From contig JAZOUB010000040.1 of the NCBI GenBank assembly GCA_045657945.1, forward strand, positions 1 to 64,000: a stretch of DNA of 64,000 bases, read 5' to 3'. The position numbers were made by a program, and so were the translations under genes. The DNA comes from HGM04593 sp045657945 (GTDB taxonomy: Bacteria > Bacteroidota > Bacteroidia > Bacteroidales > Bacteroidaceae). Position 1 is the stretch's first letter, and each line of letters begins with the position of its first letter. A model generated the notes under the pieces. The model saw nothing but the letters and a program-made list of their open reading frames with translations. It ran no database searches and was not told the origin of the DNA. This document shows, piece after piece, positions 6,661-15,335 of the stretch.

Positions 6661-7679
6661 CACTCGAGCTCGCACAGAAGCTCGGCAATCCTGTTCATAG
6701 CTACGAATCGGTAGCGCTGGGTGGAGTGGGGGATATCGCCAATCTTCGCCATCACACGCTGCGCGATGTCGGGCCGCGTGATCGTCTCGGCATTGGGCTC
6801 TATGAGCAGCAGACGGCCCGCGGTACAAGCCTCGAAGTAGATTCCTTTAGGTTTGAAGTAGCGGTAGTGCGGACTGTCGGGTGATGGGAAGCCCTGCTCC
6901 AGGAGGATGATGAGCGGGTATCCCGCTTCGCCCAGGGCACGAGCGATTACTATCTCCCCTTCTGAGATAGCGGCCGTGATATATATCGTGCCATTGGCCG
7001 CCTCGAAGAGGCACTCCTCAGCTCGGGCAGCTATCTCCTCGCTCGTCAGTCGGCGCGAACACTGCAGCACCTCACGCTGTGGGTATTCGGCAAGAAACAT
7101 ATTGCCAAGCGTCGTGCACGATATGTCGCGCAGCATCACGTTCTGCCTGATGCGAAACAGGTCGCGATGAGCACGCTTCAGTGCCAGGCGTCGCGGGTTA
7201 TCCTTGATGTATTGCACCATATGCTTGAGCTGGTTCTTGCCCGTAAGCAGGCGGTCATGGTACTCCTTGGCAAAGAGGCAGAGATCCTTACTTGCGGGGA
7301 TTGCCGCAAGTGCCCGACACGCATCGTCGCATTGCAGCTTAAACCACCGCACATACTGCCCCAGGTGTTTGGGCAACCTATCGTGGATGCGCAAAAGGAT
7401 GTGCACATGGTCGGGCATCACCACATAGTTGTATATCTCTATTGACGAAGCGCCCTTGTACGATGGTATGCGCTCAATCTCTTCCGCCACTCTGCGCCCC
7501 AGCTCTGTGAGGACGATGTGCTCGCCTTGCAGTTGGCCAAGCAGCGGTAGGCGCTCCGAGGTCACCATCGTCAGCATCTGTATGGATGGCGACCGATAGT
7601 CCATCCATTTCGCTCTGCGCAGGTGCTCACCCTGCTTCTCGCATCGCCATCCTTGTGGTGTCCAGTGTACCTTAGCCAT
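6660..7679 (-). CDS. REP-associated tyrosine transposase (RAYT) with extra C-terminal domain
   Basis: 339 aa from the ATG at 7679, preferred because a promoter (TTTG 7727-7730, TACCTTTA 7699-7706 on the minus strand) starts transcripts near 7692; an ATG at 7742 would lie upstream of it. The Y1 transposase domain has the HUH motif in YNYVVMPDHVHILLRI (His91, His93) and a candidate catalytic Tyr140 in AKEYHDRLLTGKNQL. RAYTs nick and mobilise REP hairpins. The last ~150 residues (TIYITAAISEGEIVIARALGEAGYPLIILL..., FKPKGIYFEACTAGRLLLIEP) look like a Rossmann-type DprA-like domain and are not part of the minimal RAYT. Hairpin repeats flank the gene. Confidence 0.8.
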   Translation of the reverse strand: MAKVHWTPQGWRCEKQGEHLRRAKWMDYRSPSIQMLTMVTSERLPLLGQLQGEHIVLTELGRRVAEEIERIPSYKGASSIEIYNYVVMPDHVHILLRIHDRLPKHLGQYVRWFKLQCDDACRALAAIPASKDLCLFAKEYHDRLLTGKNQLKHMVQYIKDNPRRLALKRAHRDLFRIRQNVMLRDISCTTLGNMFLAEYPQREVLQCSRRLTSEEIAARAEECLFEAANGTIYITAAISEGEIVIARALGEAGYPLIILLEQGFPSPDSPHYRYFKPKGIYFEACTAGRLLLIEPNAETITRPDIAQRVMAKIGDIPHSTQRYRFVAMNRIAELLCELE

Positions 7680-7771
7680 CTGCATCTGTTCTATGCCGTA
7701 AAGGTAGCCATTATTTTGCAAAATGCCAAAGATCGCCTCCATTCATCGCCTCAGCTCCTCTGTTTCTCCTT

Positions 7772-7800
7772 CGTTCCGCTACACTTGGCATAGTTCCGCC
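7772..7800. repeat. RAYT-associated repeat R2 (degenerate)
   Basis: CGTTCCGCTACACTTGGCAT followed by AGTTCCGCC is the same unit as R1 with decayed stem; it keeps the GTAGCGGAAC motif on the minus strand. Confidence 0.7.
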
Positions 7801-7827
7801 ATTTCCCTCTTTCTTTTGTTTCTCCTC

Positions 7828-7856
7828 CGTTCCGCTACGCTCGGCGTTGTCTCGCC
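7828..7856. repeat. RAYT-associated repeat R3
   Basis: CGTTCCGCTACGCTCGGCGT followed by TGTCTCGCC; same unit as R1 with one arm shortened. Confidence 0.7.
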
Positions 7857-7870
7857 TTTCTGCCTTCTTC

Positions 7871-7916
7871 TGTTCTGCCAGTGTTCCGCTTTCCTCGGCG
7901 TTGTCCCGCCGAGCAT
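7871..7916. repeat. RAYT-associated hairpin repeat R4
   Basis: 46 bp, near-identical to R1 and in the same orientation, with the stem CTCGGCG/CGCCGAG intact. R1 and R4 form direct repeats on either side of the transposase gene. Confidence 0.8.
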
Positions 7917-8061
7917 ATAAAAAAACAAAAGCACCCACCACAGATCTGCGGTTTTCGCTGCTCAACGGTCAGGAAATGAGCGAAAAAAACCTCCTGAATT
8001 TGCGGAACTTTTGCGGTATTTCTTGCGGTAGGGGTGTATGAGTGGTTGCCAATATTTTAGC

Positions 8062-8143
8062 AAAAAAAATCCCCCGCAGAAGGGCGAGGGAACCTAATGT
8101 TTTCACAACGGAATAATCCTTATTGTGAATTGCTTCAAATTAG
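8062..8143 (-). ncRNA. tracrRNA of the type II-C CRISPR system
   Basis: Read on the minus strand from about 8143: an anti-repeat (CTAATTTGAAGCAATTCACA...) that pairs for about 21 bp with the 5' part of the array repeat with one bulged U, then AAGGATTATTCCGTTGTGAA, a nexus typical of Bacteroidetes II-C tracrRNAs, then a terminator hairpin CCCTCGC/GCGGGGG and a run of eight T (8069-8062). A minus-strand -7 box TACATTTG at 8150-8157 puts the RNA start at the first anti-repeat base. Divergent from cas9. Confidence 0.88.
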
Positions 8144-8149
8144 TTGCTG

Positions 8150-8157
8150 CAAATGTA
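8150..8157 (-). promoter_or_regulatory. -7 box of the tracrRNA
   Basis: TACATTTG on the minus strand matches TAnnTTTG; a weak CTTG lies about 20 bp upstream. It fixes the RNA 5' end near 8143. Confidence 0.6.
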
Positions 8158-8249
8158 GTAATAATTTTTGATAACATGCAAGAGTCTTGACATATTTTTT
8201 TGCTTTATACTCACCACAAGCCTTGCGAAGCAAAATAAGTGGGTAATCA

Positions 8250-8281
8250 TTTGTCTTTCTCGGCAATGCTTTATAAATTTG
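8250..8281 (+). promoter_or_regulatory. cas operon promoter
   Basis: TTTG at 8250-8253, a 20-bp spacer and TAAATTTG at 8274-8281. The predicted start near 8288 leaves a ~15-nt leader before the cas9 ATG at 8304. Confidence 0.75.
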
Positions 8282-8303
8282 TGGCTACTAATATATAGAT
8301 ACT

Positions 8304-11300
8304 ATGAAGAAGATTCTTGGACTTGACTTGGGCGTTAGCAGCATAGGTTGGGCTTTGGTGAATGAAGCCGAAAGCAATGATGAAAAATCATCGATTGTAA
8401 GATTGGGCGTGAGGGTGAATCCGCTCACTGTGGATGAACTGCAAAATTTCGAAAAAGGAAAGAGCATAACCACTAATGCGGATAGGACACTGAAGCGTAG
8501 TATGCGCCGTAATCTACAACGCTACAAACTCCGTCGTGAGGAACTTGTGAAGATTCTCATCGAAGCGGGTTTCATTGCTAATGACACCATCCTTTCAGAA
8601 CATGGCAACAAGACCACTTTCGAGACTTATCGTTTGCGTGCTAAAGCGGCAACAGAGAGAATCTCGCTTGAAGAGTTTGCTCGTGTACTCCTTATGATAA
8701 ATAAGAAACGTGGGTATAAGAGTAGTCGCAAGGCTAAGGGTGGAGAGGACGGAGCACTCATCGATGGCATGGAGGTAGCCAAGAAGCTTTATGATGAGGA
8801 CCTCACTCCCGGACAACTATGTCTCCAACTTATGGATGAGGGGAAATGGCGTATGCCTGATTTCTATCGTTCAGACTTACAGATGGAGCTTAATAAAATA
8901 TGGGACTATCAGCACAGTTTCTATCCCGAGGTTTTGACAGATGAAGCACGCGATGAGATTAAAGGAAAGAACAAATCGCAAACATGGGCTATCGTAGCTT
9001 CAAAGTTCAACACGGTAGGAACTCGCCTCGTAGGTGTTAAGCGTGAGACCAAGGGTCGTGACCTGAAGCGTGAGAATTACCAGTGGCGCACTCAAGCACT
9101 CACCGAACAAATGACTCCAGAGAGCTTGGCCATTGTGGTACAAGAAATCAATGGAGAAATACACTCGTCGAGCGGATATCTTGGTGCTATCAGCGACCGT
9201 AGCAAAGCGCTCTTCTTCAATAAGCAGACCGTGGGACAATACTTGATGGCATCACTCGACAAAGATCCTCAAGCAAGCCTCAAGAATACGGTATTCTATA
9301 GACAAGACTATCTCGATGAGTTTGAATGTATATGGGAAACACAAGCACAGTATCACGATAAGCTCACACCAGAACTGAAGCATAAGATACGCGATGTTGT
9401 CATCTTCTATCAACGCAGACTCAAGAGTCAGAAATCGCTTATCAGCATCTGTGAGTTTGAACATGAGAAACGTGAGGTTGTAATTGATGGCAAAACTAAA
9501 ACGATTACTATCGGTAGTCGTGTGATACCGCGCTCATCGCCACTATTTCAAGAATTTAAGGTATGGCAGACACTCAATAATCTTGAAGTCATCGTAAAAG
9601 CTGACCATAGTAGACATCCACTCTCAGAAGAGGATAAAGCATTGCTGGCAGAGGAACTTTCTGTACGCAAGTCTCTCAAGAAGAATGAAGTGTTGAAACT
9701 TCTATTTGACAAGCCCTCAACGCTTGATCTCAACTATGAAACCATTGAGGGTGATACCACATCAGTTGCTCTCTATGAGGCTTACAATCTATTGCTTGAA
9801 CAATCGGGACACGAACCTATCGACTTCAAGAAGACCTCGGCCAAAGAAATCAAGGAGACAATTGGTAAAATATTTTCATCGCTTGGATGGAATACCGACG
9901 TGCTTGCCTTCGATTCGTCCAGCAACAAACTTGACAGTGAGCCTTATTATAAACTTTGGCATTTGCTCTATTCTTTTGAAGGAGACAATACGGTCACTGG
10001 CGATGGCAATTTGAAGGATAAGATTGCACAACTCATGCATTTTGGTAGAGAGTACGCTTCGTGCCTCGCCAATGTTACCTTCGTGGAAGATTATGGTAGC
10101 TTGAGTGCAAAGGCTATACGCAAGATTCTTCCCTTCATGAAGGAGGGAAACAAGTACGATGTAGCCTGTATGTATGCTGGCTATCGACACTCTGCAGCAT
10201 CGCTTACCAAGGAGGAAATAGAGGCCAAGGTGCTTAAGGACAAACTTGCCATATTACCTAAAGGAGCGTTGCGCAATCCTGTGGTAGAGAAGATTCTCAA
10301 TCAGATGGTCAATGTAATCAACGAAATCATTGATACCTATGGTCGTCCCGATGAAATACGTGTAGAGTTGGCTCGCGAACTAAAGAAGAATGCCAAGCAG
10401 CGTGAGGAACTGACTCGTTCGTTGGCTGCAGCTACGAAGGAGCAGGAGGAAATTCGACGTATATTAAGAGAGGAGTTTAATATCTCTCATCCCAGTCGCA
10501 ATGACGTTATCCGCTATCGCCTTTATGAAGAACTGAAGGACAATGGATACAAGACTCTATATTCCGATACTTATATCTCGCGCGATAAACTCTTTACAAA
10601 AGACTTTGATATCGAGCATATCATTCCTCAGGCACGCTTGTTTGATGATTCGTTCTCAAACAAAACCTTGGAAGCACGTAGCATCAATATAGAGAAAGGT
10701 AAGCGTACGGCCTTGGACTATGTTGCCGAGAAGTATGGTGAAGAGGGATTAGAACGATATAAGCGATGTTGTGAACTCCTCTTCAAGGACAAGAAAGCTA
10801 AACTACGTAAACTTTTGACAACAGAAAGCGAGATATCGACAGACTTTCTTGCTCGTGACCTCACAACTACCCAATACATTGCCAAGAAGGCTTTTGAAAT
10901 GTTGGGCGACATATCGCGTCGTGTAGTGGCCACCACAGGTTCTATTACCGATCAATTGCGTAGCGACTGGCAATTGGTGGATGTAATGAAGGAACTTAAT
11001 TGGGACAAGTATAGCGCTCTTGGTAAGGTCGAGTATCATCAAGATCGTGATGGTAGGCAGATAGGAAGAATATCAGATTGGACCAAGCGTAACGACCATC
11101 GCCATCATGCTATGGATGCGCTCACTGTGGCTTTTACCAAAGATGTATTTATACAATACTTTAATAATAAGAATGCGAGTGAACAACCAAACTCTAATGA
11201 GTATGCTATTAAAAGCAAGTATTTCGAGGGGGGAAGAGCCATACCACCTATGCCACTGGGCGAACTGCGTGGAGAGGCCAAGCGCCACTTGCAGAATATA

Positions 11301-12467
11301 CTTGTTTCTATCAAGGCCAAGAATAAGGTAGTTACTACTAATATTAATAAGATTCCTGGTAAGAAACGCGCTACGCTCAGAGTGGCACAACAGACACCAC
11401 GCGGACAACTTCACAACGAGACGATCTATGGTAGTCATAAGGAATATGTTACCCGTGAGGAGAAGATTGGCGCTGCTTTCGACGAGGCTAAGATAATGAC
11501 AGTATGTCGTAAAATATATCGCGACGTACTACTTGCTCGTTTGCGTCAGTTTGGTGGCGATGCCAAGAAGGCCTTTACTGGTAAGAATGCACTTGAAAAG
11601 AATCCTATATGGATTGACAAGGAACGTGGTATTGCCGTACCACCTAAGGTGAAAACCGTAACGCAAGAGGTGCGCTACACTATTCGTAAGGCTATAGATG
11701 AGAGCTTAAGCGTAGACAAGGTGGTTGATGTACGTATACGTCGTTTATTACAACAACGCATCGAACAGTATGGTAGTGCTAAAGCTGCTTTTGCCAATCT
11801 GGATGAGAATCCCATTTGGTTAAATGAGGAGAAAGGTATCAGACTCAAGCGTGTCACCATATATGGTATCAGCAATGCGCAAGCCCTCCACGAGAAGCAT
11901 GATAAGGACGGTAACCTTTTGCTTGATGAGAATGGTAACTCCATTCCAGTGGATTTTGTAAATACAGGAAATAATCATCATGTGGCTATCTATCGCAAGC
12001 CGGTACTCGATAAGCAAGGATTGCCCAAACTTGACGACAATGGTGAAGTGATGTACGAACTGGAGGAGAAGATAGTATCCTTCTACGAAGCCGTGGCACG
12101 AGCAAACGAAGGAGTGCCCATTATCGACAAAACATACAATCATGATGAAGGCTGGCAGTTCCTTTTCACGATGAAGCAAAATGAATACTTTGTATTCCCT
12201 AATGAGCAGACAGGATTTGACCCGAGAGAAGTTGATTTGCTTAATCCTGATAATTGTGCATTAATTAGTCCTAATTTGTTTAGGGTACAGAAATTCTCAT
12301 ATAAAAATTATGTCTTTAGGCATCATTTGGAGACATCAATAGTTGATACAAGTGCGGAAACGAGAGGTGTAACGTGGAGAGACTTTAGAAGTTCTAAAGG
12401 ATTGGATACTATCGTCAAGGTGCGAGTCAATCATATTGGTCAAATAGTTTCAGTTGGAGAATATTAA
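8304..12467 (+). CDS. cas9: CRISPR-associated endonuclease Cas9, type II-C
   Basis: 1387 aa, usual for the large Bacteroidetes II-C Cas9s. RuvC-I has Asp8 in ILGLDLGVSSIGWAL; an Arg-rich bridge helix follows (RTLKRSMRRNLQRYKLRREE, about 60-85). RuvC-II has Glu688 in IRVELARELK. The HNH domain reads DIEHIIPQARLFDDSFSNKT with His772 and a later Asn in SINIEKGK. RuvC-III reads DHRHHAMDALTVAFT with Asp938. All nuclease residues appear intact, so it should be active. It cuts DNA guided by crRNA paired with the tracrRNA encoded just upstream on the other strand. cas1 and cas2 follow in the same direction, with no csn2 or cas4. Its base composition is more AT-rich than the flanking kinase and reductase genes. 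Confidence 0.97.
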   Translation: MKKILGLDLGVSSIGWALVNEAESNDEKSSIVRLGVRVNPLTVDELQNFEKGKSITTNADRTLKRSMRRNLQRYKLRREELVKILIEAGFIANDTILSEHGNKTTFETYRLRAKAATERISLEEFARVLLMINKKRGYKSSRKAKGGEDGALIDGMEVAKKLYDEDLTPGQLCLQLMDEGKWRMPDFYRSDLQMELNKIWDYQHSFYPEVLTDEARDEIKGKNKSQTWAIVASKFNTVGTRLVGVKRETKGRDLKRENYQWRTQALTEQMTPESLAIVVQEINGEIHSSSGYLGAISDRSKALFFNKQTVGQYLMASLDKDPQASLKNTVFYRQDYLDEFECIWETQAQYHDKLTPELKHKIRDVVIFYQRRLKSQKSLISICEFEHEKREVVIDGKTKTITIGSRVIPRSSPLFQEFKVWQTLNNLEVIVKADHSRHPLSEEDKALLAEELSVRKSLKKNEVLKLLFDKPSTLDLNYETIEGDTTSVALYEAYNLLLEQSGHEPIDFKKTSAKEIKETIGKIFSSLGWNTDVLAFDSSSNKLDSEPYYKLWHLLYSFEGDNTVTGDGNLKDKIAQLMHFGREYASCLANVTFVEDYGSLSAKAIRKILPFMKEGNKYDVACMYAGYRHSAASLTKEEIEAKVLKDKLAILPKGALRNPVVEKILNQMVNVINEIIDTYGRPDEIRVELARELKKNAKQREELTRSLAAATKEQEEIRRILREEFNISHPSRNDVIRYRLYEELKDNGYKTLYSDTYISRDKLFTKDFDIEHIIPQARLFDDSFSNKTLEARSINIEKGKRTALDYVAEKYGEEGLERYKRCCELLFKDKKAKLRKLLTTESEISTDFLARDLTTTQYIAKKAFEMLGDISRRVVATTGSITDQLRSDWQLVDVMKELNWDKYSALGKVEYHQDRDGRQIGRISDWTKRNDHRHHAMDALTVAFTKDVFIQYFNNKNASEQPNSNEYAIKSKYFEGGRAIPPMPLGELRGEAKRHLQNILVSIKAKNKVVTTNINKIPGKKRATLRVAQQTPRGQLHNETIYGSHKEYVTREEKIGAAFDEAKIMTVCRKIYRDVLLARLRQFGGDAKKAFTGKNALEKNPIWIDKERGIAVPPKVKTVTQEVRYTIRKAIDESLSVDKVVDVRIRRLLQQRIEQYGSAKAAFANLDENPIWLNEEKGIRLKRVTIYGISNAQALHEKHDKDGNLLLDENGNSIPVDFVNTGNNHHVAIYRKPVLDKQGLPKLDDNGEVMYELEEKIVSFYEAVARANEGVPIIDKTYNHDEGWQFLFTMKQNEYFVFPNEQTGFDPREVDLLNPDNCALISPNLFRVQKFSYKNYVFRHHLETSIVDTSAETRGVTWRDFRSSKGLDTIVKVRVNHIGQIVSVGEY

Positions 12468-12532
12468 AATTAGAGTGGTTATTGCTAGATATGCAACAGC
12501 CACTTTTTGTTTTTAACCTAATTTATATCGCC

Positions 12533-13471
12533 ATGATTAAGAAAACCCTCTATTTCGGAAATCCAGCGTATCTCTCGTTACGGAACAATCAGATGGTCAT
12601 CAAACTGCCCGAGGTGGAAAAGAATGATACCTTGCCAGAGTCGTTCAAAAAACAGGCAGAAGTGACCAAGCCTATCGAGGATATCGGCGTAGTGGTGATA
12701 GATCATAAGCAGATTACCATCACTTCGGGCTTGATGGAGGCTTTGCTTGAAAATAACTGCGCTCTCATCACATGTGATAGTCGCAGTATGCCTGTCGGAC
12801 TTATGCTTCCACTTTATGGTAACACCACGCAGAACGAGCGCTTCCGCCATCAGATTGATGCTTCTGTGCCACTTAAGAAACAACTGTGGCAACAGACTAT
12901 CCAATGTAAGATAAACAATCAAGCATCCGTCTTACACGATTTGAGAGATGAAGAGGTACGCTGCATGAGAGTGTGGGCTAAGGATGTACGCAGTGGTGAT
13001 GCCGAGAATATGGAAGGTAGGGCAGCTGCCTATTATTGGAAATACCTCTTCGGTCAGCATATTGAAGGTTTTACAAGAGACCGCGATGGCGTACCACCCA
13101 ACAATCTGCTTAACTATGGCTATGCCATACTGCGTGCAGTGATAGCACGCGCTTTAGTGACAAGCGGATTACTGCCTACATTGGGCATCCATCATCACAA
13201 CCGCTACAATGCGTATTGCCTTGCCGATGATATTATGGAGCCTTATCGGCCCTATGTAGACGAATTGGTATATAAGTTGGTTAAGAACAGAGGACTTCCT
13301 ACAGATGGACTTACGCGTGAATGGAAGGCTGAATTGCTTGCCATTCCTACACTCGATGTTGTCATCTCAGGCAAGCGTAGTCCGCTTATGGTTGCAGCAG
13401 GGCAAACCACCGCCTCGCTCTACAAATGCTTCAGTGGTGAACTGCGCAAGATAGCCTATCCTGAGCGATAA
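12533..13471 (+). CDS. cas1: CRISPR-associated integrase Cas1
   Basis: 312 aa from the ATG of MIKKTLYFGNPAYLSL, the family's usual start; an upstream TTG would add 17 unlikely residues. Cas1 is the integrase subunit of the Cas1-Cas2 spacer-acquisition complex. The active-site Glu lies in MEGRAAAYYWKYLFG, the His in LGIHHHNRYNAYCLADDIMEPYRPYVDELV and acidic partners follow. It begins 65 bp after cas9 and ends 15 bp before cas2, so it is in the same transcript. Confidence 0.95.
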   Translation: MIKKTLYFGNPAYLSLRNNQMVIKLPEVEKNDTLPESFKKQAEVTKPIEDIGVVVIDHKQITITSGLMEALLENNCALITCDSRSMPVGLMLPLYGNTTQNERFRHQIDASVPLKKQLWQQTIQCKINNQASVLHDLRDEEVRCMRVWAKDVRSGDAENMEGRAAAYYWKYLFGQHIEGFTRDRDGVPPNNLLNYGYAILRAVIARALVTSGLLPTLGIHHHNRYNAYCLADDIMEPYRPYVDELVYKLVKNRGLPTDGLTREWKAELLAIPTLDVVISGKRSPLMVAAGQTTASLYKCFSGELRKIAYPER

Positions 13472-13486
13472 ATTTCTTCATTTCGT

Positions 13487-13819
13487 ATGGAACGTTTTAG
13501 CGAATATCGTGTTATGTGGGTGCTCGTACTCTTTGACTTGCCAACCGAAACTAAGCGAGACCGTAAAGCTTATGCCGAGTTTCGCAAGAAGTTGCAGCGC
13601 GATGGCTTTACGATGTTTCAGTTCTCTACCTATATTCGTCATTGTGCCAGCATGGAAAATGCCGAAGTACATATCAAGCGGGTCAAGTCGTTTCTTCCCG
13701 AGTATGGCCAAGTAGGTATACTATGCATTACAGACAAACAATTTGGAAATTTAGAAATATTCCATGGGAAAAAACCGCAAGAAGCCACGGCTCCAGGGCA
13801 GCAACTCGAACTTTTCTGA
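13487..13819 (+). CDS. cas2: CRISPR-associated protein Cas2
   Basis: 110 aa. A ferredoxin-like fold with MWVLVLFDLPTETKRDRK (first strand and conserved Asp) and GFTMFQFSTYIRHCAS, ending in the QLELF tail that docks with Cas1. It is the structural partner of Cas1 in spacer capture. Last gene of the cas operon; a strong hairpin follows 24 bp later. Confidence 0.95.
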   Translation: MERFSEYRVMWVLVLFDLPTETKRDRKAYAEFRKKLQRDGFTMFQFSTYIRHCASMENAEVHIKRVKSFLPEYGQVGILCITDKQFGNLEIFHGKKPQEATAPGQQLELF

Positions 13820-13843
13820 ATTTTCGTCTGCGTTATAGAAACA

Positions 13844-13871
13844 ACACATCCCGCCATTCAGCGGGATGTGT
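13844..13871 (+). terminator. Terminator-like hairpin after cas2
   Basis: Perfect 11-bp stem ACACATCCCGC/GCGGGATGTGT with a 6-nt loop, followed about 20 bp later by a T-rich stretch. It separates the cas operon from the oppositely transcribed array. Confidence 0.65.
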
Positions 13872-13947
13872 CATCATAGAAGACCTTCATTTTTTCTTTC
13901 TATTTCTACATTCTAACAACTGATTTATAGTGTATTATACAAATCGA

Positions 13948-14046
13948 GTTGTCTTCTATCTTACAAAGATACTAATTTGAAAGCAATTCACAACGATGTC
14001 GGACGAACATATTACACACTGCAGTTGTCTTCTATCTTGCAAAGAT
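13948..14046 (-). CRISPR. Minimal CRISPR array: one full 47-bp repeat, one 29-bp spacer, one truncated repeat
   Basis: The full repeat is 13948-13994 (plus strand begins GTTGTCTTCTATCTTACAAA and ends GCAATTCACAAC). The spacer is 13995-14023. A partial repeat at 14024-14046 matches the first 23 bases with one change and then decays. The crRNA sense is the minus strand, since its repeat start (GTTGTGAATTGCTT) pairs with the tracrRNA. On that strand the repeat contains TATCTTTG 19 bp after GTTG, a built-in Bacteroidetes promoter. Beyond the full repeat, 27 bp (13921-13947) lead to GTTGTTAGAATG, a possible further decayed repeat. Confidence 0.9.
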
Positions 14047-14102
14047 TTCTTCCTATTTACCCCAATACATAGGTTGCCAGGATGCGCTGCAGGGCCTCGC
14101 TC

Positions 14103-14131
14103 AGTAGAGAAAATGCGAGCACTTCTCTACT
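14103..14131. promoter_or_regulatory. Hairpin in the leader of hisB
   Basis: Stem AGTAGAGAA/TTCTCTACT, overlapped by an alternative pairing GCGAGC (14116-14121) with GCTCGT downstream. Two exclusive hairpins could form an attenuator, but no run of His codons is seen. Function unknown. Confidence 0.3.
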
Positions 14132-14198
14132 TTCGCTCGTTGAGATTTGTTTTTTCGCTCTGCTTGCACTAATTTCGCCATTCCAAAGGTGAAAAGAT

Positions 14199-15323
14199 AT
14201 GAACAGACTACTCATTATAGATCGCGATGGCACTATACTTGTAGAGCCTCCCGTGGATTTTCAGATAGACAGCATCGCCAAGACGGATTTCGTGCCGGGT
14301 GCTATTAGTGGCATGAAGGCTATCAGTTCATTGGGCTACGAACTCGTCATGTGCAGTAATCAGGATGGACTGGGAACAAAGAGTTTTCCCATGGAGGACT
14401 TCTTGCCTCCACAGGAGATGATGCTCAAGGTGCTCGCCTCTGAGGGGGTATGCTTTGATGATATCCTCATCGACCCTACCATGCCTGAGGAGAATGCTCC
14501 GACACGCAAGCCGGGTATCGGCATGTTTGGTAAGTATCTCGCTGGCGAATATGACTTGGCTGGCAGTTACGTCATTGGTGACCGCATCACCGATGTGATG
14601 TTGGCCAAGAACCTGGGTGCTCGCGCCATCCTGCTGCAGAAGGCTGAGAAGGCGGCCGATGGGCTGGCCGAGAAGGGGCTGACCGAGGTGTGTGCCCTCT
14701 GCACGACCTCGTGGAGCGAGATTGCTGAGTATCTGCGCCGTACGGCACGTGTGGCTACAGTGGAGCGTAATACACGCGAGACGCAGATAAGCGTCACCGT
14801 GGACCTTGATGGTCGCATGCCCTCGCACATTGACACGGGGCTGAAGTTCTTTGACCACATGCTCGACCAGATTGCTCACCACGGAGGCCTATCACTGCAA
14901 GTCCAGTGCAAGGGTGATCTCGAGGTGGACGAACATCACACGATGGAGGATGTGGCCATCGCCTTGGGCGACACCTTGCGTGAGGCGCTGGGTGACAAGC
15001 GGGGTATCGAGCGCTATGGTTTTGCCTTGCCGATGGATGAGTGTAAGGCACTGGTGCTGCTCGACCTGGGCGGACGCATCGATTTTGACTGGGACGTGAC
15101 CTTCACCCGTGAATATGTGGGCGACACGCCTACGGAGATGTTTCGTCACTTCTTCTATTCGCTATGTGCGGCCCTGCGATGCAACCTGCACATCAGTGCG
15201 CGTGGCGAAAACAACCATCACCTCATCGAGGGGGTATTCAAGGCCTTTGCCCGCAGTTTGAGAGCTGCCATTCACCGCCAACCCTTTAACTACGACCTGC
15301 CCAGCAGTAAGGGGGTGTTATAA
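14199..15323 (+). CDS. hisB: Bifunctional histidinol-phosphatase / imidazoleglycerol-phosphate dehydratase
   Basis: 374 aa fusion. The N-terminal HAD phosphatase (about 1-165) has the DxDGT motif with Asp8 and Asp10, and GDRITDVMLAKNLGA. The C-terminal dehydratase (about 185-374) has both metal-binding HHxxE-type motifs, EHHTMEDVAIALGD and NNHHLIEGVFKAFARS. It catalyses two steps of histidine synthesis. hisH follows 12 bp downstream, but hisG, hisD and hisC, often upstream in Bacteroidales, are absent: the CRISPR locus occupies that side. The fusion and domain order are normal. Confidence 0.96.
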   Translation: MNRLLIIDRDGTILVEPPVDFQIDSIAKTDFVPGAISGMKAISSLGYELVMCSNQDGLGTKSFPMEDFLPPQEMMLKVLASEGVCFDDILIDPTMPEENAPTRKPGIGMFGKYLAGEYDLAGSYVIGDRITDVMLAKNLGARAILLQKAEKAADGLAEKGLTEVCALCTTSWSEIAEYLRRTARVATVERNTRETQISVTVDLDGRMPSHIDTGLKFFDHMLDQIAHHGGLSLQVQCKGDLEVDEHHTMEDVAIALGDTLREALGDKRGIERYGFALPMDECKALVLLDLGGRIDFDWDVTFTREYVGDTPTEMFRHFFYSLCAALRCNLHISARGENNHHLIEGVFKAFARSLRAAIHRQPFNYDLPSSKGVL

Positions 15324-15335
15324 TTTCTAAATGAT

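Noticed and set aside
13844..13871. Hairpin after cas2 as an extra CRISPR repeat
   Set aside because: The sequence does not match the 47-bp repeat; it is a terminator-like stem.
14103..14140. Histidine attenuator in front of hisB
   Set aside because: Exclusive hairpins exist but there is no leader peptide with consecutive His codons and no U-run after the second stem.
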